A stretch of 64,000 nucleotides of DNA from VRUE01 sp036276735 (GTDB taxonomy: Bacteria; Actinomycetota; Thermoleophilia; Solirubrobacterales; 70-9), in the NCBI GenBank assembly GCA_036276735.1, contig DASUOH010000025.1, forward strand, positions 56,284-120,283, given 5' to 3'. Below the pieces are notes generated by a model, which was not told the DNA's origin, did no database searches, and saw nothing but the letters and a program-made list of their open reading frames with translations. The first letter of the stretch is position 1. Every line of letters starts with the position of its first letter. Position numbers and translations under genes: made by a program. Shown here piece after piece: positions 8,557 through 16,527 of this stretch.

Positions 8557-9672
8557 ATGACTCACGCTTACGCCAACCTGAACATTCGCCCGGTCATCAA
8601 CGCCTGCGGCATCTACACCGACCTGGGCGGCTCCTGCCTGTCGCCGTCGGTCTGGGCTGCGCTTGACGAAGTCAATCGCGAATGGGCTTCGATCCCGGAG
8701 CTGCTGCAAGCGTCGGGCGAGCGGATCGCGGCCCTGGTCGGAGCCGAGGCGGCGCGCGTCGCGCCAGGCGCGTCGGCATGCATCGCGCTTGGGATTGCCG
8801 CCTGCATCGCGGGGCGGCGCGGCGACCTCAACGAGCGGCTGCCGGCCGGTGACGTCGAGCGCCGCACGGTGCTCCTGCAGAAGGGCCACAACTACAAGTA
8901 CGCCCGCTGTGCGCTGCTCGCCGGCGCGCGGCTGGAGGAGGTCGAGGCTGGGTCGGCGGACCAGCTCGCGGCCGCGCTCGGTCCCGACGTCGCGGCGATC
9001 CTCCACCCCGCCCACCTCGACGGGCGCGAGGGGACGCTGCCGATCGACGCGGTGAGCGACCTCGCCCGCGAGCGTGGCGTGCCGATCCTCGTCGACGCCG
9101 CCTACCTCAGCTACCCGACCGAGCTGATCGGGCGCTGGGTCGGCAGCGGCGCCGACCTCGTCTGCTTCAGCGCCAAGTACTTCTACGGCCCCAACGCGGG
9201 TGGGTTCATGGCGGGTGACGCGGAGCTGATCGAGGCGGTCGCCGAGCTCGACTTCACCCACTTCGAGGCCGGCCCCTACCTGACCTTCGGGCGGCCGTTC
9301 AAGCTGGACCGGATCGCGATCGTCGGCACCATGCTGGCGCTCGAAGAGTGGCTCGAGATGGACCACGAGGCGCGCTGGGGCGAGTACGCGCAGCGAGTCG
9401 GCGCGCTGGCCGAGCGGTTGGAGAGTCGCACCGACCTGCGCATCGAGCAGCGCCAGTTCACGCTCGACGAGCGCCTCGCCGATGGCCCGGTCAACGCGGT
9501 CGTCCTCGATCTCGAGAGCCCCCGCCGCGCCGCTGAGGTGGAGCGCCGCCTGACGGACGGCGAGCCGCGGATCTTCTGCGTCGTCGTCGACAGCCGCCTC
9601 GTCTTCTGCGTCGAGACCGTGCGGCCCGAGCAGGACGAGGCGCTCGCAGACGCGATCCTGGCCTCTATCTAG
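8557..9672 (+). CDS. SelA-like PLP-dependent enzyme (fold type I)
   Basis: A 371-residue protein resembling the SelA/DgaE-type branch of fold-type-I PLP enzymes, whose members include selenocysteine synthase and several ammonia-lyases or transferases. The N-terminus reads NIRPVINACGIYTDLGGS, as in SelA-like proteins. A PLP-ring aspartate lies in ILVDAAYLSYP (Asp180) and the Schiff-base lysine in FSAKYFYGPNAGGF (Lys207). It is shorter than true SelA (~460 residues), and no SelB or tRNA-Sec is seen here, so a metabolic lyase or racemase role is more likely than selenocysteine synthesis. It is divergent from the binding-protein gene and its last four bases overlap the end of hydantoinase copy 2. 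Confidence 0.8.
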   Translation: MTHAYANLNIRPVINACGIYTDLGGSCLSPSVWAALDEVNREWASIPELLQASGERIAALVGAEAARVAPGASACIALGIAACIAGRRGDLNERLPAGDVERRTVLLQKGHNYKYARCALLAGARLEEVEAGSADQLAAALGPDVAAILHPAHLDGREGTLPIDAVSDLARERGVPILVDAAYLSYPTELIGRWVGSGADLVCFSAKYFYGPNAGGFMAGDAELIEAVAELDFTHFEAGPYLTFGRPFKLDRIAIVGTMLALEEWLEMDHEARWGEYAQRVGALAERLESRTDLRIEQRQFTLDERLADGPVNAVVLDLESPRRAAEVERRLTDGEPRIFCVVVDSRLVFCVETVRPEQDEALADAILASI

Positions 9673-11060
9673 CGGAGCTGCCCGAACGGCGCCCGGGCGA
9701 CGTACTCGCCGAAGCCGGGCTCGACCTGCAGCTCGCCGTCCTCGACGACGACCTCGCCGCGCACCAGGACGGTCTCGGGGGCACCCTTGACCGAATAGCC
9801 CTCGTAGATCGTGTAGTCGCTGCGCGAGTGCATGTCCGGGGCGGTGATCGTCACCTCCTTCCCCGGGTCGAAGAGGACGAGGTCGGCGTCGCCGCCGACC
9901 GCGATCGTGCCCTTCTTCGGGTAGAGGCCGAGCAGGCGGGCCGGTTCGGTCGCGAGCAGCTGGACCATGCGGTTGAGGGAGAAGCGGCCGGCGCCGACGC
10001 CGTGGTGGTGGAGCAGCATGAGGCGCTCCTCGACGCCGCCCGTCCCGTTTGGGATCTTCGAGAAGTCGCCCTCGCCGAGCGCGCGGCGGTCGGCGAAGAA
10101 GTTGGGGAAGTGGTCGGTGGAGACGGTCGAGATGGCGCCGTCGGCGAGCGCCGCCCAGAGCCGCTCGCGATCGGCGGCGCCCCGTGGTGGCGGCGTGAAG
10201 ACGAACTTCGCCCCCTCGAAGTCGGGCCGTTCGAGGTCGGCCTCGTCGGTGAAGAGGTGGTGGACGCAGGCCTCGCCCCAGACCGGCAGTCCGCGCGAGC
10301 GGGCCGCCGCGATCGTCTCGACCGATCCCGCGCAGGAGACGTGGACGACGTAGAGCGGGCACCCCGCCAGCTCCGCCAGGGCGATCGCCCGCCCGATCGC
10401 CTCGACCTCGGTCAGCGGCGGCCGCGTGCGCGCGTGCCAGACCGGCTCGCCGTGGCCCGCCTCCCGCGCCTGCTCGATCAGCACCTCGATCGCGCCGCCG
10501 TTCTCGGCGTGGACCATCGCCAGCGCCCCCGTGCGGCGGGCGATCTGCATGCAGCGGAAGAGGTCTTCGTCGCTCAGCATGAAGAGACCGGGGTAGGCCT
10601 GGTGCAGCTTCAAGGTGGTGACGCCGGTCCGCGGCAGGTCGAGCAATTCGGTTTCGACGTCGCCGCCCAGGTCGTGGACGATGATGTGGAAGCCGACGTC
10701 GACCACGGGGCCGGCCCGCTCCAGCTTCCCGTGCCACTCCTCCAGGCCGGCCCGCACCCCGCCGCCCCCCTGGGGCTGCTCGGCGAAGTCGACGAGCGTC
10801 GTCGTGCCGCCGAAGGCGGCCGCGATCGTGCCGCTCGTGAAGTCGTCGCACGCCGAGACACCCTGGAAGGCGACGTCCATGTGGGTGTGGACGTCGACGC
10901 ACCCGGGCAGGACGTAACGGCCGCTCGCGTCGATCGTCCGCTCGACCTCGACGTCGAGCGAGGCGCCGAGCGCCCGCACCTTGCCGCCCTCGACCAGGAC
11001 GTCGCCGACGAAGTCGAGCTCCGCGGTGACGACTCGCCCGCCCTTGACGAGGAGCGACAT
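9669..11060 (-). CDS. cyclic amidohydrolase (hydantoinase/dihydropyrimidinase type), copy 2
   Basis: A 463-residue paralogue of the enzyme at 5872-7317. Metal ligands: His58 and His60 (DVHTHMD), Lys151 in TTLKLHQAYPG, His184 in MVHAEN, His240 in VVHVSCAG, Asp316 in STDHFP. The two copies share long stretches such as TPPPRGAADRERLW but differ around the lysine (KLHQAYPG versus KLFMAYKG) and in the loop after the first motif. Both regions border the active site, so the two probably prefer different rings. It is the last gene of the operon GntR - racemase - hydantoinase, with a 2-bp gap after the racemase stop. Confidence 0.9.
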   Translation of the reverse strand: MSLLVKGGRVVTAELDFVGDVLVEGGKVRALGASLDVEVERTIDASGRYVLPGCVDVHTHMDVAFQGVSACDDFTSGTIAAAFGGTTTLVDFAEQPQGGGGVRAGLEEWHGKLERAGPVVDVGFHIIVHDLGGDVETELLDLPRTGVTTLKLHQAYPGLFMLSDEDLFRCMQIARRTGALAMVHAENGGAIEVLIEQAREAGHGEPVWHARTRPPLTEVEAIGRAIALAELAGCPLYVVHVSCAGSVETIAAARSRGLPVWGEACVHHLFTDEADLERPDFEGAKFVFTPPPRGAADRERLWAALADGAISTVSTDHFPNFFADRRALGEGDFSKIPNGTGGVEERLMLLHHHGVGAGRFSLNRMVQLLATEPARLLGLYPKKGTIAVGGDADLVLFDPGKEVTITAPDMHSRSDYTIYEGYSVKGAPETVLVRGEVVVEDGELQVEPGFGEYVARAPFGQLR

Positions 11061-11062
11061 GG

Positions 11063-11752
11063 CTATGCCTCCCTGGGGCGAAAGGCGCCCAGCTTCGAGG
11101 TGGCGAGCCCGAGCCGCAACAGCGACTCGGCGATCGCGATCCCCGCCGGCACCGGCTCGAGGACCGGCGCGCCGAGCGACGCCTCGAGACGCTCGCGCAG
11201 GCCGAGCATCGGCCCGCAGCCGAGGCAGAGCACCTCGGCGCCAGCGGCGATTGCGGTCCGGCCGGCTGCCTCATAGGCGGGGAAGGCGGCGTCGCGGTCG
11301 GCGTCGGCGTCGGCCACTCCGAGAGCGACCGCCTCCACCCCCGAACAGCGCTCGCCGAACCCGTGGCGCCGCACCAGCTCCTCCATTTCGGGGATGTCGG
11401 ACTCGGTGTTGGTGAGGATCGCGAAGCGGTGGCCGAGCGCGACCGCGAGCATGAAGCTCGCCTCGGCGATGCCGACCACCGGCCCGGCGAAGATTTCGCG
11501 GGCGGCGTGAAGACCCGGATCGCCGAAGCAGGCGATGACGAAGGCGTCGAAGCGATCGCTCGATTCCTCCACGATGGCGGCGACCGCCGCTGCCGCGAGT
11601 GCCTCGTCGCGGTAGCCCTCGATCGTCGCCGGCGCCTCGCTGGCCGTGATGCCCTCGATCTCCGTCCCCGTCGAGGCGACCGCGCGCGCCGCCGCGACCA
11701 TCTCGTCGGTCATCGCCTCGGTGGAGTTTGGATTGAGCAGGCAGACGCGCAA
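11063..11752 (-). CDS. Asp/Glu/hydantoin racemase
   Basis: A 229-residue cofactor-independent racemase. The two catalytic cysteines expected for hydantoin racemases are visible: Cys75 in ACFGDPGL and Cys179 in LGCGPM. The N-terminus RVCLLNPNST is also typical. It would interconvert the D and L forms of 5-substituted hydantoins so that a stereoselective hydantoinase can consume the whole pool. The start codon is a TTG at 11752, 4 bp after the GntR gene stop. The tight spacing on both sides makes it part of a three-gene operon. Confidence 0.9.
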   Translation of the reverse strand: MRVCLLNPNSTEAMTDEMVAAARAVASTGTEIEGITASEAPATIEGYRDEALAAAAVAAIVEESSDRFDAFVIACFGDPGLHAAREIFAGPVVGIAEASFMLAVALGHRFAILTNTESDIPEMEELVRRHGFGERCSGVEAVALGVADADADRDAAFPAYEAAGRTAIAAGAEVLCLGCGPMLGLRERLEASLGAPVLEPVPAGIAIAESLLRLGLATSKLGAFRPREA

Positions 11753-11756
11753 GGCG

Positions 11757-12440
11757 TCAGCCCTGCTCGGCGACCAGCGCGACGACCCGGCCGGCGGTCA
11801 CCTCGAGGTGGCGCTTCAAGAGCTCGTCCGCCTTCCCGTCCTGCCCCGCCTTCAGCGCCTCGACGATTTCGCGGTGCTCGTCGACCTGGGCCATCGGGTC
11901 AAACGAGTCGAGCTGGCGCAGCGCCAGCCGCAGCTCGCGCTGCAGCGTCACGTACTGGTCCTCCAGGCGGCTGCTGCCTATCTGCTCGACGAGGGTCCGA
12001 TGGAAGGCGAGATCGTGCTCGAGCAGATCCGCCGTGTCGCCCGCCCGCGCCGCCGCCTCGATGCCCTCGACCTCCTCCATCAGCAGCGCCTTCGCCTGCT
12101 CGGAATCGCCCGCGTCGCGCAGCCCGGCCCGCTCGAGCACCGTGCGGGCGCGGAAGAGGTCGTCGACGTCCTCCTCGGTCAGCTTGATCACTTCGGCGCC
12201 GCGGTGCGCAACGTGGCGTACGAGTCCCTTGCGCTCCAACACCCGGAGCGCCTCGCGCACGCTGTTGCGCGAGACCGAGAACGCTTCCGCCAGCTTCGCC
12301 TCGCGCAGGCGGTCGCCCGGCTTCAGCGCGCCGCCGAGGATCTCCGCCTCGAGCGCGTCGGTTATCTGGCTAGGGGTCGACTGGCGGTCGAGCACCAGCC
12401 CCTCGAAGGGCTGGGAGAGCTTGTCGGTGGGAATCGCCAT
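11757..12440 (-). CDS. GntR/FadR (FCD) family transcriptional regulator 1
   Basis: A 227-residue regulator. A winged helix-turn-helix occupies residues ~20-85 (FSVSRNSVREALRVLERKGLV), followed by an all-helical FCD ligand-binding domain (~95-220) with the ELRLAL...DEHREIVEAL pattern. The likely start is the ATG at 12440; the ATG at 12488 is an alternative. Neither has a clear ribosome site, so leaderless initiation is possible. It heads the operon with the racemase and hydantoinase copy 2 and is divergent from the aminotransferase operon, so it probably controls both. Ligands of FCD proteins are usually small acids or amino acids. Confidence 0.88.
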   Translation of the reverse strand: MAIPTDKLSQPFEGLVLDRQSTPSQITDALEAEILGGALKPGDRLREAKLAEAFSVSRNSVREALRVLERKGLVRHVAHRGAEVIKLTEEDVDDLFRARTVLERAGLRDAGDSEQAKALLMEEVEGIEAAARAGDTADLLEHDLAFHRTLVEQIGSSRLEDQYVTLQRELRLALRQLDSFDPMAQVDEHREIVEALKAGQDGKADELLKRHLEVTAGRVVALVAEQG

Positions 12441-12511
12441 CGCGGAAAGGCGGGCCGCCGCGACGCCAGGCGGTGATCCGAACGTCATCGTATCCGTTTG
12501 GGGCACGGACG

Positions 12512-12543
12512 CATATTGCCATATTGCCCTTTTGTTGTGCAAT
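12512..12543. promoter_or_regulatory. divergent control region with tandem CATATTGC repeat
   Basis: Between the GntR gene and the aminotransferase gene lies a tandem 8-bp repeat CATATTGC-CATATTGC (12512-12527), then TTTGTTGTGCAAT (12531-12543). The latter matches the ATTGTTGGAC-type sites in this cluster at 10 of 13 positions. CATATT at 12520-12525 could serve as a -10 element for the rightward gene. Position and repeat structure fit autoregulation by the adjacent GntR protein. Confidence 0.4.
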
Positions 12544-13723
12544 GCTGCCTCCAGTGAGTGCCCTCGACCCGAACGCGTGGACGATTCCCAAGATCGACGC
12601 GGCGGGAGCGTCCCGCGGCCCGGACCTGATCTCCTTCGCGGGCGGCGCCGCCCACCCGGACGACCTGCCGCTCGCCGGGCTCTCGCGTGCCCTGGAGCGC
12701 GCGCTCTCACCGCAGACGCTCGCCTACGGCTCGGCACGCGGGGAGGAGAGCCTGCTTGAAGCGCTGCAAGCCCACTTCGCCCGCGAGGGCGTCGACGCGA
12801 GCCCCGAGCGGACGATGGTCACCAGCGGCGCGATGGCCGGGATCGACCTCGTCTTCCGCCGCACGGTCGCCCCCGGCGACGTGGTCGTGGTCGAGTCGCC
12901 GACCTACAGCGACTCGCTTATCTCGCTGGCGCTGAACAGGGCCGCGGTGGTCGAGCTGCCGCTCGACGCGGAGGGTGCCCAGGTAGATGGGCTGGCGGCG
13001 ATCGCCGCGGAGGTCGGGCCGCCGCGGGCGATCTACGTCGTCCCCACCTTCCACAACCCGACCGGTGTGACGATGAGCGTCGAGCGGCGCCGGCGCCTGG
13101 TCGAGCTCGCGGGGGAGCTCGGCTCCCTGCTGATCGAGGACGACGCCTACGGCGCCTTTCGCTTCGAAGGCGAGACGGCGCCGTCGCTCGCCTCCCTCTC
13201 CCCCGACGTCGTCAGCGTGCGCTCGCTCTCGAAGATCGTCGCTCCCGGGCTGCGCCTCGGCTGCGTGATCGGCCCGCCCGCGTTCCTCGATTCGCTCGAG
13301 CAGGCGCGTGGCGGCGTCGACATCTGCGCCAGCCCGCTGACCCAGGTGGCCGCCGCCGACTTCATCGCCAGCGGCGAGGTCGGTCCGCACGTGAGCCGCC
13401 TCAACGAGCTCTTCCGCGCCCGCCGCGATGCGATGCTCGACGCCCTCACGGAGCACTTCGGCGGGCTCGGCGCGGAGTGGCGTCAACCGGAGGGGGGAAT
13501 GTTCGTCTGGATGACCCTGCCGCCGCCACTCGACACCACCGATCTCCTCAACGCGGCCCTCGATGAGGGGGTCAGCTTCGTGCCCGGCAACGTCTTCGCC
13601 GCCCACGGCGGACACCGCAGCGCGCTGCGCCTCTGCTTCTCCAGCGTCAAGGAGGAGCGGATCGCCACCGGCGTGGCCCGGCTGCGCGCGGCGCTCGACC
13701 GGCTGCCCGAGGCGACCGCATGA
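12542..13723 (+). CDS. fold-type-I aminotransferase (2-aminoadipate/MocR-core type)
   Basis: A 393-residue PLP aminotransferase. Visible motifs: PTFHNPTGVTMS with Asn172, EDDAYGAFRF (Asp200, Tyr203) and the Schiff-base lysine in SVRSLSKIVAPGLRLG (Lys231). The sequence is like the catalytic half of MocR regulators and LysN-type aminotransferases, but no winged-helix domain precedes it. The frame is open to 12473, yet the ATG at 12542 or the GTG at 12554 gives the natural N-terminus. It is the first gene of an operon with the M20 carbamoylase and the TPP enzyme. In that context it would convert the released amino acid to a 2-oxo acid. Confidence 0.88.
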   Translation: MLPPVSALDPNAWTIPKIDAAGASRGPDLISFAGGAAHPDDLPLAGLSRALERALSPQTLAYGSARGEESLLEALQAHFAREGVDASPERTMVTSGAMAGIDLVFRRTVAPGDVVVVESPTYSDSLISLALNRAAVVELPLDAEGAQVDGLAAIAAEVGPPRAIYVVPTFHNPTGVTMSVERRRRLVELAGELGSLLIEDDAYGAFRFEGETAPSLASLSPDVVSVRSLSKIVAPGLRLGCVIGPPAFLDSLEQARGGVDICASPLTQVAAADFIASGEVGPHVSRLNELFRARRDAMLDALTEHFGGLGAEWRQPEGGMFVWMTLPPPLDTTDLLNAALDEGVSFVPGNVFAAHGGHRSALRLCFSSVKEERIATGVARLRAALDRLPEATA

Positions 13724-13733
13724 GGGGCCTCCC

Positions 13734-14939
13734 ATGACCCCGAGCGCCGTCAACGACGATCTCGCCCGCCTCGCCCAGTTCGGCACCCACGGCGACGCCG
13801 TGCGCCGGCTCGCCTGGAGCGACGCCCACCGGGACGCGCTCGACTGGCTGGCGTCGCGCTTCGAGGGCGCCGGGCTGGAGGCGAGCCTCGACCCGGCCGG
13901 CAACCTGATCGGCCGCTGGCAGGCCGGTTCCGGCAAGGCCGTCGTCCTCGGCTCGCACATTGACAGCGGCCCGGAGGCCGGTCGCTACGACGGCACGCTC
14001 GGCGTGCTCGGCGGCCTGGCCGCGGTCGAGCTGCTGAAAGCCAAGGGCGTCGAGCCGCGGCACCCCGTCTGGGTCGCCTCCTTCATGGACGAGGAGGGCG
14101 TGCGCTTCGGCGCCAGCATGCTCGGCAGCCGCGCCTTCGTCGGCCAGGACGTCGGCGAATACCTCGCTCGCCGCGACGCCGACGGGGTCTCGGTCGCCGA
14201 GGAGATGCGGCGCTGGGGGCTGGACCCCGAGCGGATCGGCGCCGCGGAGGCGATCGACGACGTCGGCGCCTACCTGGAGCTGCACATCGAGCAGGGTCCG
14301 GTCCTGGAGCGCGCCGGCGAGGAGGTCGGGATCGTCACCGGCATCGTCGGCATGGTCCAGGCGCAGGTGCGCCTCGACGGTGAAGCGAACCACGCCGGCA
14401 CGACCCCGATGGACGCGCGCCGCGACGCTGTCACCGGCCTGGCGCGAGCCGCCCTGGCGCTGCGCGAGGAGGCGGTGGCGCGCGGCGGCACGGCGACGAT
14501 CGGCAGCGTCGCGGTCGAGCCCGGCGCCTTCACCGTCATCCCGGCCCGCTGCGAGTTCAGCCTCGACTTCCGGATCGGCTCCAGGGCGGAGTTCGACGGC
14601 CTGCGCGAGCTGATCGAGACAACCGTGCGGCGGGCCTGCGAGCCCGACGGACTCGAAGTCGAGATCGAGCTGACCGATGCCGACCCGCCGGTCGAGATGG
14701 ATGCGGCGATCGTCGCCGAGCTGGAGCGGGCCGCGGCGCGGCTCGGCGCCACGGCGCGGCGGATGCCGAGCGGCGCCGGCCACGACGCGATGCTGATCGC
14801 CCCCCACGTCCCGACGGCGATGCTCTTCGTGCCGAGCCGCGGCGGGATCAGCCACTCGCCGCTCGAGCTAACCGACCCAGAGCACTGCGAGCTCGGCGTC
14901 CAGGTCCTGGCCGGCGCGCTCGAGGCGCTGGTCGGGTAG
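13734..14939 (+). CDS. M20-family N-carbamoyl-amino-acid / allantoate amidohydrolase
   Basis: A 401-residue dinuclear metallo-amidohydrolase of the hydantoinase/carbamoylase (HyuC/AllC) type. Metal motifs include GSHIDSGPEAGRYDG (His75, Asp77, Asp86), SFMDEEGVRFG and LHIEQGPVLE. The lid-domain segment GxANHAGTTPMDARRD is also visible. It removes the carbamoyl group from N-carbamoyl amino acids or ureidoglycine-type products, releasing NH3 and CO2, which is the step after a hydantoinase. The ATG at 13734 follows GAGGGG; upstream in-frame codons lie inside the aminotransferase gene. The gap to the aminotransferase stop is 10 bp, so they are cotranscribed. Confidence 0.92.
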   Translation: MTPSAVNDDLARLAQFGTHGDAVRRLAWSDAHRDALDWLASRFEGAGLEASLDPAGNLIGRWQAGSGKAVVLGSHIDSGPEAGRYDGTLGVLGGLAAVELLKAKGVEPRHPVWVASFMDEEGVRFGASMLGSRAFVGQDVGEYLARRDADGVSVAEEMRRWGLDPERIGAAEAIDDVGAYLELHIEQGPVLERAGEEVGIVTGIVGMVQAQVRLDGEANHAGTTPMDARRDAVTGLARAALALREEAVARGGTATIGSVAVEPGAFTVIPARCEFSLDFRIGSRAEFDGLRELIETTVRRACEPDGLEVEIELTDADPPVEMDAAIVAELERAAARLGATARRMPSGAGHDAMLIAPHVPTAMLFVPSRGGISHSPLELTDPEHCELGVQVLAGALEALVG

Positions 14940-14949
14940 CGAGGCGGCG

Positions 14950-16527
14950 ATGAGGAGCTGCGCGAGGGCGATCGTCGCGGCGCTCGAGGCGCACGGCGTC
15001 GAGACGATCTTCGGAATCCCGGGCACCCACACGCTGGCCCTCCACGAGGCCGTCGCCGAATCCGGCATCCACCACGTCGCGCCGCGCCACGAGGAGGGCG
15101 GCGGCTATGCGGCGGACGGCTACGCCCGCGCCGGCGGCCGGCCCGGCGTCTGCCTGGTCACGACCGGGCCCGGCACGACCAACCTGATGACCGCCGCCGC
15201 GACGGCGTTCCACGACTCGGTGCCGATGCTGATCCTGACGCCGGGGATGCCGAGCGACGTCGAGGGGCGCGACGCCGGCTTCCTGCATCAGGTGAAGAGC
15301 CAGAGCGGCGCGATGGGCAACGTCGTCGAGTGGAGCCGCCGCGTCGGCAGCGCCGAGGAAGCGGTGGCGGCGATCGACGACGCCTTCGCGCACTTCGCCA
15401 GCCGGCGGCCGCGCCCGGTTCACGTCGAGGTCCCGCTGGACGTGCTGGAAGGGAGCGAGACCGAGCGGCTCGCCGACCCGAGCCGCGCCCGCAGCGAACG
15501 GCCGGCCCCCGCCGCCGCGGAGCTCGACGCCGCGGCGGCGCTCCTCGCCGACGCCGAGGCGCCGTGGCTGCTGCTCGGCGGCGGGGCGATCTACGCGCCG
15601 GCCGCGGCGCTCACCCTGGCCGAGCGACTCGACGCGCCGGTCGTGACGACGGTCAAGGCGAAGGGGGTCGTGGCGGAGTCCCATCCGCTCAGCGCCGGCG
15701 CCAGCCTCCGCTTCGCGCCGGCCAAACGCGCCCTCGCCGAGGCCGACCTCGTGCTGGCGGTGGGGACCGAGCTCGCCGAGTCCGACCTCTGGGAGCGCTC
15801 GCTTTCCTTCCGCGGCAAGCTGGTCCGAGTCGACCTCGAGCCGGCCCAGCTCGCCAAGAACGCGACGCCCGGGCTGGCGGTGCGGGGCGACGCCGCAGTG
15901 ACGATGGCGGCGCTCGCCGAGCGGCTGCCGGGGGCCGGGCGTCGCGGCGCCGAGCGCGCCGCCGCAGTGCGGGCCGAGCTGGCGCCGCTGATCGAACGCG
16001 ACGGCGCCGAGTTCGCGCTCCTGCACCGCGTCTTGGGCGAGGTGCTGGGTCCCGACGCCGTCGTCAGCGGCGACAGCTCGCAGGTCTCCTACTACGGAAC
16101 CGTCCACCAGCTTCCCTGCGAGCGGCCGCGGCGCTTCCTCTACCCGGTCGGCTACGCGACGCTCGGCTACTCGCTGCCGGCGGCGATCGGCGCCAAGCTC
16201 GCCGGCGCCGACCAGGCCGTCGCGATCGACGGCGACGGCGGCTTCCTCTTCACCGCCACCGAGATCGCGACCGCGGCGCAGCTGCGCCTCTGCGTGCCGA
16301 CGATCGTCTTCGACAACGGTGGCTACGGCGAGATCCGCGCCGAGATGCTGGCGCGCGGAGCGCCGCCGCTCGGCGTCGACATGGACCCGGTCGACTTCCC
16401 CGCCCTCGCCCGGGCGCTCGGCGGTGCCGGCGAATCGGTCCCCTACGCCGCGGGCCCGCTCGGCGAGGCGCTCGCTAAGGCACTGGAAAGACCGGGGCCG
16501 ACCGTGCTTGCGATCGACCGGCGGTAG
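14950..16527 (+). CDS. thiamine-diphosphate-dependent enzyme (acetolactate synthase large-subunit-like)
   Basis: A 525-residue three-domain TPP enzyme. The pyrimidine-binding domain has the catalytic glutamate in PRHEEGGGYAADGYAR, a central domain covers ~190-320, and the C-terminal PP domain has IDGDGGFLFTATE...FDNGGYGEI. The family includes acetolactate synthase, benzoylformate and indolepyruvate decarboxylases and sulfopyruvate-type enzymes. No small regulatory subunit is adjacent, and the operon (aminotransferase - carbamoylase - this gene) favours a catabolic 2-oxo-acid decarboxylase or lyase. The start ATG is 10 bp after the preceding stop. Its 3' end overlaps the oppositely oriented EamA gene by 53 bp. 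Confidence 0.87.
   Translation: MRSCARAIVAALEAHGVETIFGIPGTHTLALHEAVAESGIHHVAPRHEEGGGYAADGYARAGGRPGVCLVTTGPGTTNLMTAAATAFHDSVPMLILTPGMPSDVEGRDAGFLHQVKSQSGAMGNVVEWSRRVGSAEEAVAAIDDAFAHFASRRPRPVHVEVPLDVLEGSETERLADPSRARSERPAPAAAELDAAAALLADAEAPWLLLGGGAIYAPAAALTLAERLDAPVVTTVKAKGVVAESHPLSAGASLRFAPAKRALAEADLVLAVGTELAESDLWERSLSFRGKLVRVDLEPAQLAKNATPGLAVRGDAAVTMAALAERLPGAGRRGAERAAAVRAELAPLIERDGAEFALLHRVLGEVLGPDAVVSGDSSQVSYYGTVHQLPCERPRRFLYPVGYATLGYSLPAAIGAKLAGADQAVAIDGDGGFLFTATEIATAAQLRLCVPTIVFDNGGYGEIRAEMLARGAPPLGVDMDPVDFPALARALGGAGESVPYAAGPLGEALAKALERPGPTVLAIDRR

Noticed and set aside
8557..9672. selenocysteine synthase for a selenoprotein system
   Set aside because: Too short for SelA and no SelB, SelD or tRNA-Sec in the window; a metabolic PLP enzyme is more likely.
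8527..11274. 915-residue open frame on the minus strand and a 482-residue frame on the plus strand over the same DNA
   Set aside because: Arg/Ala/Gly/Pro-rich shadow frames of the SelA-like, hydantoinase and racemase genes; the real genes have clear catalytic motifs in other frames.
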